Origin: Patescibacteria group bacterium
GTDB taxonomy: Bacteria; Patescibacteriota; Patescibacteriia; Patescibacteriales; UBA12465
Reading direction: 5' to 3'
Assembly (NCBI GenBank): GCA_028705215.1
Contig: JAQWDY010000007.1
Coordinates: forward strand, 1-33,534
Length of the DNA stretch: 33,534 nt
Of this stretch, positions 6,982 through 14,511 are shown in pieces. Position 1 is the stretch's first letter, and every line of letters begins with the position of its first letter. Under the pieces are notes generated by a model that made no database searches, was not told where the DNA came from, and saw only the letters and a program-made list of their open reading frames with translations. The position numbers and the translations under genes were made by a program.

Positions 6982-9489
6982 ATGGGACGAAGAAAAAAAA
7001 GAAAAAATAATGATTACCTAGTTTTGCCAGATTTTAAATTGAACGAAAAAGCTCGTCGAAGTCTAACAATTATCATTTTATTAACACTAGGGCTTGTTAG
7101 TTTATTGGGCTTGTTTGATTTATCGGGTAATTTTGGTGAATTTTTAGAAAAATGGTTAGCTTTAATTTTTGGTTATGGCAGATGGTTGGTGCCAGGCATT
7201 CTTCTTTATTGGACTTATTTATTAATTAGAGGGGAAAAAAATGATCTGCGTTTTAATAATTACTTGGGATTATTTTTATTGTTTATCACCTATCAGACAG
7301 CCTTTCATTTCTTTTATTCTGATTTGAAATGGTTAGAGTTAGCGCAGACAGGTCAGGGTGGGGGTTATATTGGTTATTATTTAAGTCGCGGATTATTTTA
7401 TATCTTTGGTTTTTGGGGAGGCGCTTGGGTACTGCTAGCCTTTTTATTAGTTTCTTTAATATTAACTTTTAACACCTCTTTAAGCCGTTTAATTGGAAAA
7501 GAAAGTTTTTTGGCTAAATTTATTCGCCCCTTTGGACTTTTTTTCCGCGAATTATTTTCTAGTTCAGATGAAGAGGAAAATGAAAATGTAAGTGAATTAG
7601 TAGCAAATGCCCGGGAAGATGTAATTGATTCTTGGCAAAGGAAAGAATTAGATGAGAATTTAGCAGAAAAAGAGGAGAGCGATGAAATAGTTCCTGCTAG
7701 AGTCAAGGCTAATCAGAAAACTGTTCAAGAAAAATTAACTTGGCCTAAGCGATCTATTAAAATTGATTTACCAATAGAGCTTTTAAATAATAAGCTTTCT
7801 AAAGCAATTGGTGGTGATACAGAGTTAAATGGACAAAAGATTAAAAGTACTTTAAATAAATTTGGAATAGAAATAGAAATGGGGGAAACAAAGGTTGGTC
7901 CAACAGTGACGCAGTATACATTTAGGCCAGCAGAAGGAGTGAAGTTATCAAGAATCACAACTTTAAGTAATGACTTGTCCTTAGCCTTAGCGGCACATCC
8001 AATCCGAATTGAGGCGCCTATTCCGGGTAAATCTTTAGTAGGTGTTGAGGTGCCCAATCGAGCTAAAGCGATTGTTGGCTTGCGAGAAATTTTAGAAGAT
8101 ACGGCCTTTAAAAATAGAAAGAATAATTTACATATTGTTTTAGGTAAGGATGTGGCTGGAACTTCTTGGCTTTATGATTTAACTAGAATGCCACACTTAT
8201 TGGTAGCGGGGGCAACAAATTCCGGTAAGTCAGTTTGTTTAAATGCAATTATAATTAGTTTGCTTTATCAAAACAATCCTGATGATTTACGCTTTATCAT
8301 GGTTGACCCGAAACGAGTTGAGCTACCAACCTATAACGGTATTCCTCATCTATTAACACCAGTTATAACCGAGGTTTCCAAAACAATTAATTCATTAAAG
8401 TGGTGCCTTAATGAAATGGACAGGCGTTATGATATTTTAAACAAAGCGGGAAAAAAGAATATTCAAAGTTATAACCAGACTGCTAAGGAAAAATTGCCTT
8501 TTATTGTTTTTGTTATTGATGAATTAGCTGATTTTATGATGACGGCTGGAAAAGAAATGGAAGCGGCTATTATTCGTTTGGCACAAATGTCTCGTGCAAT
8601 TGGTATTCATTTAATCTTAGCAACACAGCGTCCAAGTGTTGATGTTATCACTGGTTTAATTAAGGCTAATATACCTACTCGTATTGCTTTCTCGGTTGCC
8701 TCTTTAGTTGATTCAAAGACAATTTTAGATTCATCTGGAGCAGAAAAACTTCTAGGACAAGGCGATATGTTGTTTTCAACTGCTGAACTAGCTAAGCCGA
8801 AAAGAATTCAGGGCGCTTATCTAAGTGATGATGAAATTAATGATGTTGTTAACTACATCAAAGAGAAAAGTGGTGAGGCGGAATATTTAGAGGGAGTAAC
8901 TGATAGACAGAAAGTAGCTGGTGTTGCTGGCGTTGGCTTAGACGGTAACCATGGCGATGAGGATGAGTTATTTTTAGAAGCTAAAGATATTATTGTAAAA
9001 GCTGGAAAAGCTTCAACTTCAATGTTACAACGTCGTCTTTCTATTGGTTATGGACGAGCAGCCAAAATTTTAGACATGCTTGAAGACTCGGGAATTATCG
9101 GTCCTGCCAATGGCTCTAAGCCAAGGGAAGTTTTAATAAGCCGTGATGATTATGAGGCCCAGGGCGGAATTAGTGCCACGCCTTTACACAACAGAGAACA
9201 GACAGAAGCGCCTGATAGCTACTTAACTGACGAAGGCGATGACGGAACTTTAGATTTTAGTAATGACGAAGCAGAGGGAGAAGGGTCAGAAGAAGAAAAT
9301 GGAGCTGAATCGATTTTGCGAGAACTAAGTCCTGATGAAGCTGAGGATGCGATTGAAGATGAGAATGAAATTTTAGAAGATATTAGAGAAGGTGTGGAAG
9401 AAGATGAAAAACAAGAAAAAAAGGAAAAGGGAGAAAGCGAAAAAGTTAGTCCTCTGGATGAGGATGATGAGATGTTTTTTTCTCGGTAG
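6982..9489 (+). CDS. ftsK: DNA translocase FtsK/SpoIIIE
   Basis: FtsK pumps DNA at the division septum and helps clear and decatenate chromosomes. The 835-residue protein has about four N-terminal membrane helices (between residues 28 and 165) and a short, charged linker (about 190-260). The RecA-like motor has Walker A GATNSGKS (410-417) and Walker B VFVIDE (509-514). A winged-helix gamma domain at about 661-720 (KASTSMLQRRLSIGYGRAAK), which reads the orienting DNA motifs, is present. The linker is far shorter than in E. coli. Unusually, about 115 further residues follow the gamma domain; they are strongly acidic and low in complexity, whereas most FtsK proteins end shortly after gamma. A candidate extended -10 promoter lies just upstream. 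Confidence 0.95.
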   Translation: MGRRKKRKNNDYLVLPDFKLNEKARRSLTIIILLTLGLVSLLGLFDLSGNFGEFLEKWLALIFGYGRWLVPGILLYWTYLLIRGEKNDLRFNNYLGLFLLFITYQTAFHFFYSDLKWLELAQTGQGGGYIGYYLSRGLFYIFGFWGGAWVLLAFLLVSLILTFNTSLSRLIGKESFLAKFIRPFGLFFRELFSSSDEEENENVSELVANAREDVIDSWQRKELDENLAEKEESDEIVPARVKANQKTVQEKLTWPKRSIKIDLPIELLNNKLSKAIGGDTELNGQKIKSTLNKFGIEIEMGETKVGPTVTQYTFRPAEGVKLSRITTLSNDLSLALAAHPIRIEAPIPGKSLVGVEVPNRAKAIVGLREILEDTAFKNRKNNLHIVLGKDVAGTSWLYDLTRMPHLLVAGATNSGKSVCLNAIIISLLYQNNPDDLRFIMVDPKRVELPTYNGIPHLLTPVITEVSKTINSLKWCLNEMDRRYDILNKAGKKNIQSYNQTAKEKLPFIVFVIDELADFMMTAGKEMEAAIIRLAQMSRAIGIHLILATQRPSVDVITGLIKANIPTRIAFSVASLVDSKTILDSSGAEKLLGQGDMLFSTAELAKPKRIQGAYLSDDEINDVVNYIKEKSGEAEYLEGVTDRQKVAGVAGVGLDGNHGDEDELFLEAKDIIVKAGKASTSMLQRRLSIGYGRAAKILDMLEDSGIIGPANGSKPREVLISRDDYEAQGGISATPLHNREQTEAPDSYLTDEGDDGTLDFSNDEAEGEGSEEENGAESILRELSPDEAEDAIEDENEILEDIREGVEEDEKQEKKEKGESEKVSPLDEDDEMFFSR

Positions 9490-9524
9490 CTTAGTGGGTA
9501 TAAAAAAATAAATTTAGTTTATTT

Positions 9525-10958
9525 ATGATAACGAAAATTAAAAAATTAATTCCACGTAAGGTTTTTCGTTTACTCTCTCCGAGTTATCATTTTGTTTTGA
9601 GTTTAATCGCAGCTATTTATCATCGTTTTCCTAGTCGCAATTTAATTATAATTGGAGTAACTGGTACTGCTGGAAAAACCTCAACTTCTTACTTGATATA
9701 TAAGATGTTAAATGAGGCAGGCTATAAAGCGGGATTAACATCAACTGCGATTTTTTCTGATGGGGAAAAAGAATGGCTAAATGATAAAAAAATGACCATG
9801 CCAGGACGCTTCTTTATTCAAAAAATGTTAAAACAGATGGTGGTCAATAGATGTTTATTTGCAATTGTTGAAACAACTTCTGAGGGCATAAAACAATTTC
9901 GTCATCGTTTTATAAATTATGACACCGTGATATTTACCAATCTTTATCCAGAGCATATTGAGTCGCACGGTAGTTTTAAAAAATACAAAGAGGCTAAGGG
10001 AGAGCTTTTTTCTCACTTGCATCGTTTTAGTAATAAATATGTTGATGATAAATTAAGGGTTTGCCATGTTAAGAATGGCTTGAAGAAAATAGATTATACC
10101 CGTGTTAAAAAAACCATTATTGTAAACGGTGACGATAAACAAGCATCATATTTTCTTAATTTTTGGAGTGAGGCAAAAATTATCTACTCTCTTGATCCTA
10201 AGTTTGATGAAAGGCGGTTAATAGAAACTTTAAATAGCGAATCGTTGGTTAAAAATATTGTGACGATTAAAGGTGAGCTTAAGCAGGTCTCCGCTTCAGG
10301 ATTGCAAATAGAGATTGAGGATTCAATGTTAGAGTTAAGTTTACTGGGGGACTTTAATGCAAAAAATGTTATTGCCGCTTTTGCTCTTGGAGCTTCTTAT
10401 TTAATCCCAAGGGATAAAATTATACAGGGGCTAAAAAGTGTAAAGTCATTGGCTGGCAAAATGGAGCTAATTGAAGCTGGTCAAGATTTCAAGGCGATGG
10501 TTGATTATTCATTTGAGCCTAAGGCTCTTGAGAACCTATATAGCACAATTAAACTTTTCCCTTATAACAAATTAATCCATGTTCTTGGTGCTACCGGCGG
10601 TGGTCGAGATAAAGCTAAGCGGCCAGTTATGGGAAAATTAGCGGCACAAATGGCAGATTTGGTAGTTATCACCAATGAAGACCCTTATGATGAAGATCCG
10701 TTAGAAATTATAAAGCAAGTAGCTAGCGGGGCAGAAGCGGGGGGAAAAGAAAAAGAAAAAAATTTGTTTTTAATATTAGATAGAAAAGAAGCACTTAGAA
10801 AAGCTGTAATTTTAGCAGAAAAAGATGATATGGTTTTAGTTACCGGCAAGGGGGCAGAGCAATTTATGTGTGTGAAAAATAGTCAAAAAGTCCCTTGGGA
10901 TGATAGGGTGGAATTAAAACGAGCGATTGTGGACAAACTGTGTGTTGACAAAATATAA
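9525..10958 (+). CDS. MurE-like Mur ligase lacking the N-terminal UDP-binding domain
   Basis: Mur ligases add amino acids to the peptidoglycan precursor with ATP. This 477-residue protein has the P-loop GVTGTAGKTS at 44-53, the KKYKEAKGELF segment (Lys expected to be carbamylated), and GATGGGRDKAKRPVMG at 355-370. These are closest to MurE. In ordinary MurE the P-loop sits roughly 110 residues in, after a domain that binds the UDP-MurNAc end. Here only about 43 residues precede it, including a hydrophobic segment (22-33). The diaminopimelate-recognising DNPR motif is replaced by EDPY (385-388). The protein may therefore be a specialised amide ligase rather than a classical MurE, although it could still act in wall synthesis. 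The rpoB promoter overlaps its 3' end. Confidence 0.85.
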   Translation: MITKIKKLIPRKVFRLLSPSYHFVLSLIAAIYHRFPSRNLIIIGVTGTAGKTSTSYLIYKMLNEAGYKAGLTSTAIFSDGEKEWLNDKKMTMPGRFFIQKMLKQMVVNRCLFAIVETTSEGIKQFRHRFINYDTVIFTNLYPEHIESHGSFKKYKEAKGELFSHLHRFSNKYVDDKLRVCHVKNGLKKIDYTRVKKTIIVNGDDKQASYFLNFWSEAKIIYSLDPKFDERRLIETLNSESLVKNIVTIKGELKQVSASGLQIEIEDSMLELSLLGDFNAKNVIAAFALGASYLIPRDKIIQGLKSVKSLAGKMELIEAGQDFKAMVDYSFEPKALENLYSTIKLFPYNKLIHVLGATGGGRDKAKRPVMGKLAAQMADLVVITNEDPYDEDPLEIIKQVASGAEAGGKEKEKNLFLILDRKEALRKAVILAEKDDMVLVTGKGAEQFMCVKNSQKVPWDDRVELKRAIVDKLCVDKI

Positions 10959-10973
10959 TTAATGTCATATTAT
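10945..10973 (+). promoter_or_regulatory. Strong sigma70-type promoter of rpoBC
   Basis: A perfect TTGACA (10945-10950), an optimal 17-base spacer and TATTAT (10968-10973) lie across the stop codon of the Mur ligase. This is the best promoter in the window. Transcription should start near 10980, giving rpoB a leader of about 180 bases that contains several hairpins. Confidence 0.8.
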
Positions 10974-10986
10974 AAATGTACGCTTA

Positions 10987-11009
10987 CACTTTTTTCATTT
11001 AAAAAAGTG
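10987..11009 (+). other. Perfect 9-bp hairpin at the 5' end of the rpoB leader
   Basis: CACTTTTTT (10987-10995) pairs perfectly with AAAAAAGTG (11001-11009) around a five-base loop. It begins only a few bases after the predicted start of the rpoB mRNA. It has no following U-tract, so it is not a classical terminator. It could protect the 5' end or simply reflect AT-rich sequence. Confidence 0.45.
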
Positions 11010-11047
11010 ATTTATAAAAAAACGAGTTAATTTAATATTTTTCAAAA

Positions 11048-11077
11048 CTCAAGCCAATTTGGGATTGAGATTTTTTT
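11048..11077 (+). terminator. Terminator-like hairpin between the Mur ligase gene and rpoB
   Basis: CTCAA (11048-11052) pairs with TTGAG (11065-11069); an inner CCA/TGG pairing extends the stem, and the structure is followed by A and seven T (11071-11077). It can end transcripts from the upstream operon. It also lies downstream of the strong rpoB promoter, so rpoB mRNA must pass it, which suggests either leakiness or attenuation. Confidence 0.5.
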
Positions 11078-11100
11078 GTTAAAAATTAATCTTTATACGT

Positions 11101-11126
11101 ATTGGCTCCTTTTTGTGCCGTTTTTT
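11101..11126 (+). promoter_or_regulatory. Second hairpin and anti-hairpin segment in the rpoB leader
   Basis: GGCTC (11104-11108) can pair with GTGCC (11115-11119) with one U-U mismatch, followed by G and six T (11121-11126), a weak terminator-like shape. Alternatively ATTGGCT (11101-11107) pairs over seven bases with AGCCAAT (11052-11058), which would break the hairpin at 11048-11069. The two folds are mutually exclusive. Function is an inference from pairing only. Confidence 0.35.
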
Positions 11127-11159
11127 ATTAAAATTTAAAAACTACTCTATATATTTTTT

Positions 11160-14100
11160 ATGTCTAAACGTAAATCATTCTCAGAGGTTAGGGCCGCTGT
11201 GCCGATGCCTGACCTAATTGAAATTCAAAAAGATTCTTACAATTGGTTTCTAAAAGAAGGTTTGGCTGAGTTATTTGATGAAATAAATCCCGTAGTTGAT
11301 TTTATCGGCCGTGATTTAGAATTATATTTTGAGGATTATTATTTAGACGAACCTAAATTTTCAGAAACAGAAAGTCGTGAAAAAAATATTACCTATGAAG
11401 CACCTTTGCGTGTTAAAACTAGGCTTTTAAACAAAAAAACTAAAAAGGCGGTAACCCAGGAAGTTTTTTTAGGTGACTTCCCCTTAATGACGAGAAACGG
11501 AACCTTTATTATTAATGGTATTGAAAGGGTAGTTGTCTCTCAGTTGATTAGATCGGCGGGAGTAATGTTTACCGCTGATTATATAAAAGGAAAGAAATGC
11601 TATGGCGCTAAAGTTATTCCAAATCGTGGCGCCTGGTTAGAAATTGAAAGTGATATTAATAAGGTGTTGTGGGTCAGGATAGATCGTAAAAGAAAAGTGG
11701 CGGTAACCTCTCTTCTTCGTGCGTTTGGTTATGAAACTGATGAAGAGCTAATAAAATTATTTAAGGACGTTGATTTAGTAAAAACAGATGATGAACCTAC
11801 TTTTATCGCAGCTACCATTGAAAAGGATTTGGCTAAAAACGAAGCTGAGGGCTTGCAGGAAATATATCGCCGAATTCGTCCAGGTGATTTAGCTTCAGTT
11901 GAAAATGCGCGACAGCTTATTCATTCAATGTTTTTCCGTTTTGATCGTTATGATTTTGGTCGAGTTGGTCGTTATAAATTAAATCGTCGTTTTGATCTTG
12001 ACCTTCCTACAAACAAGAAGGAGTATCGTATTTTACGCAAGGAAGATTTGGTTTTAATTATAAAAGAAATTATTAGACTAAATATCACCAAGGAACCAGA
12101 AGATGATATTGATCACCTTGGTAATCGTCGTGTTAGAGCAATTGGTGGATTGATTCAAAATAGGTACAGAGTTGGTTTAGCAAGAATGGAAAGAATTATT
12201 AAAGATAGGATGTCAACCTCTGATATTAGTAGTCTAAATCCATCCAAGTTAATAAATGCTCGGCCAGTAATTGGGGTAGTGCGCGAATTTTTCATGTCTT
12301 CGCAATTATCACAATTTATGGATCAAACTAACCCATTGGCAGAATTGGAGCATAAGCGTCGTTTAAGTGCTATGGGCCCAGGTGGTCTAACTCGTGAAAG
12401 AGCTGGTTTTGATGTGCGTGATGTACACTCAACTCACTATGGCCGTATTTGTCCGATTGCGACACCTGAAGGGCCTAATATCGGTTTAGTTGGTCACTTA
12501 GCCAGTTATACTAGATTAAATAGCTACGGTTTTTTAGAAACCCCTTATCGTCGAGTTGTTAAAGATAAAAAAGGTTATCGAATTACCGATGAGCTTGTTT
12601 ATCTTGATGCTTCTGAAGAAGAAAAATATGTTACCGTTGACTCAACTATCCCAACAGATGATAATGGCTACTTTTTAGTTTCAAAGCATGAAGCAAGGAT
12701 AAAAGGTGAGCCGGACATGGCTGATGTTTCTGAAATTGATTTTGTTGGCGTTGCTGCTAACCAAATCATTTCAATTGCTACCTCTTTAGTTCCTTTCATG
12801 GAACACAATGATGGACAAAGGTCTCTTATGGGAACAAACATGCAACGTCAAGCGGTTCCTTTGGTGATAAATGAATCGCCAATAGTAGGAACTGGTGTAG
12901 AGGCAAGAGCCGCGCTAGATAGTGGACATGTGGTGATTGCCGATGAAGATGGTCAAATCACAAAAGTTGAAGCAGGCAAAATTGAATTAACCACCAAAAA
13001 AGGTGAAATTATTACTTATAATTTGAATAAATTTTTACGTTCTAACTCCTCAACTTGTATTAATCAGCATCCAACCGTTGAATTGGGAGAGAAGGTAAAG
13101 AAAGGGCAGATTATTTCAGATGGTCCAGCTATTGCTGATGGAGAATTATCTTTAGGACGAAATATTCTTGCCGCCTTTATGACTTGGGAAGGCTTTAATT
13201 ATGAAGACGCGATTATTATTTCTGAGCGCTTAGTTAAAGATGATGTTTATTCCTCTATTCATATTGAAAATTATACAATTGATGTCCGTGATACTAAGTT
13301 GGGCCCCGAAGTTGTTACTAATGATATTCCAAATATCAGTGAAGAAAAATTAAAAAATCTGGATGATGAAGGGATAATTCGTATTGGCGCTGAGGTGTCC
13401 AGTGGAGATATTTTGGTTGGAAAAATTACACCAAAAGGTGAGACAACCTTGTCAGCAGAAGAGAAATTATTAAGAGCTATTTTTGGTGATAAGGCAAAAG
13501 ATGTGCGTGATTCATCCTTATACTTAGAACATGGGGAACACGGAAAGGTGGTTGATGTGAAAATATTTTCACGTGAAGAAGGTGATAAATTATCAGCTGG
13601 CGTTTTGCAATCCATTCAAGTATCAGTAGCTAATTTAAGAAAGATTCAAGTAGGAGATAAGATGTCTGGTCGCCACGGAAACAAAGGCGTTATTTCAAAA
13701 ATTGTTCCAGTGGAAGATATGCCATATATGACAGATGGTACCCCACTTGATATTATTCTCTCTCCTTTGGGTATTATTTCTCGTATGAACTTGGGGCAGT
13801 TACTTGAAACTCATATGGGTTTTGCTGCGCAAAAATTAGGTTATAAGGTGATGACACCGGCTTTAAATGGAATAACGGAAGAGCAAATTAAGGGAGAGTT
13901 AATAAAAGCGGGCTTACCTGAGGATGGTAAGGTTATTCTTTATGATGGTAAAACTGGTCAAGCTTATGATCAAAAAATTACTGTTGGTTATAAATATGTC
14001 TTGAAGTTAAATCATATGGTTGAAGACAAGATTCACCAACGTTCAATTGGTCCTTACTCGCTTATTACTCAGCAACCTTTAGGTGGTAAGGCGCAGTTTG

Positions 14101-14471
14101 GTGGTCAGAGATTTGGAGAAATGGAAGTTTGGGCGCTTGAAGGTTATGGCGCAAGTCATACTTTACAAGAGGTTTTAACTATTAAATCGGACGATATTCC
14201 TGGTCGCAGTAAGGCTTATGAAGCAATTATTAAAGGTGAAGAAATTGAAAAATTAAATGTTCCAGAATCATTCAACGTTTTAATTAGAGAGCTGAAGGGA
14301 TTAGGTTTAAATGTTGAGCTTTTAAGTGATGATTCTCAGACACCTGCTTCTGAGGTGGTAACTGATTTAGATGAACAATTAGCAGATGAGGAGTTGGCAA
14401 ATAAAGAGAATCAAGAAAACGAAATTAAAGACGAAGAAGGGGTAGAGGATGTTGCCGAAAAAGAAGTGTAA
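11160..14471 (+). CDS. rpoB: DNA-directed RNA polymerase subunit beta
   Basis: The 1103-residue beta subunit forms the catalytic core of RNA polymerase with beta-prime. The rifampicin region at about 379-405 (SSQLSQFMDQTNP, then HKRRLSAMGPGGL) is canonical, with Asp, His and Ser at the usual sensitivity positions. It continues to TRERAGFDVRDVHSTHYGR. The next block reads CPIATPEGPN where most bacteria have CPIETPEGPN. The C-terminal GGKAQFGGQRFGEMEVWALE and YGASHTLQE are conserved. It is compact, lacking the large lineage insertions that make E. coli RpoB longer, and it ends in an acidic tail of about 50 residues. rplJ and rplL do not precede it. A strong promoter and a structured leader lie upstream, and rpoC starts 40 bases downstream. 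Confidence 0.98.
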   Translation: MSKRKSFSEVRAAVPMPDLIEIQKDSYNWFLKEGLAELFDEINPVVDFIGRDLELYFEDYYLDEPKFSETESREKNITYEAPLRVKTRLLNKKTKKAVTQEVFLGDFPLMTRNGTFIINGIERVVVSQLIRSAGVMFTADYIKGKKCYGAKVIPNRGAWLEIESDINKVLWVRIDRKRKVAVTSLLRAFGYETDEELIKLFKDVDLVKTDDEPTFIAATIEKDLAKNEAEGLQEIYRRIRPGDLASVENARQLIHSMFFRFDRYDFGRVGRYKLNRRFDLDLPTNKKEYRILRKEDLVLIIKEIIRLNITKEPEDDIDHLGNRRVRAIGGLIQNRYRVGLARMERIIKDRMSTSDISSLNPSKLINARPVIGVVREFFMSSQLSQFMDQTNPLAELEHKRRLSAMGPGGLTRERAGFDVRDVHSTHYGRICPIATPEGPNIGLVGHLASYTRLNSYGFLETPYRRVVKDKKGYRITDELVYLDASEEEKYVTVDSTIPTDDNGYFLVSKHEARIKGEPDMADVSEIDFVGVAANQIISIATSLVPFMEHNDGQRSLMGTNMQRQAVPLVINESPIVGTGVEARAALDSGHVVIADEDGQITKVEAGKIELTTKKGEIITYNLNKFLRSNSSTCINQHPTVELGEKVKKGQIISDGPAIADGELSLGRNILAAFMTWEGFNYEDAIIISERLVKDDVYSSIHIENYTIDVRDTKLGPEVVTNDIPNISEEKLKNLDDEGIIRIGAEVSSGDILVGKITPKGETTLSAEEKLLRAIFGDKAKDVRDSSLYLEHGEHGKVVDVKIFSREEGDKLSAGVLQSIQVSVANLRKIQVGDKMSGRHGNKGVISKIVPVEDMPYMTDGTPLDIILSPLGIISRMNLGQLLETHMGFAAQKLGYKVMTPALNGITEEQIKGELIKAGLPEDGKVILYDGKTGQAYDQKITVGYKYVLKLNHMVEDKIHQRSIGPYSLITQQPLGGKAQFGGQRFGEMEVWALEGYGASHTLQEVLTIKSDDIPGRSKAYEAIIKGEEIEKLNVPESFNVLIRELKGLGLNVELLSDDSQTPASEVVTDLDEQLADEELANKENQENEIKDEEGVEDVAEKEV

Positions 14472-14511
14472 TTTCTTTGGTAAAAAAATATTAAATAACA
14501 ATTTAGATAAT

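Noticed and set aside
12291-12376. Possible rifampicin-resistance change in rpoB
   Set aside because: The core residues of the rifampicin region are the usual ones; the Ala in CPIATPEGPN lies outside the main contact positions.
14449-14511. Upstream in-frame start that would lengthen rpoC by 21 residues
   Set aside because: It overlaps rpoB, adds a lysine/asparagine-rich stretch absent from the family, and the ATG at 14512 sits just before the conserved N-terminus.
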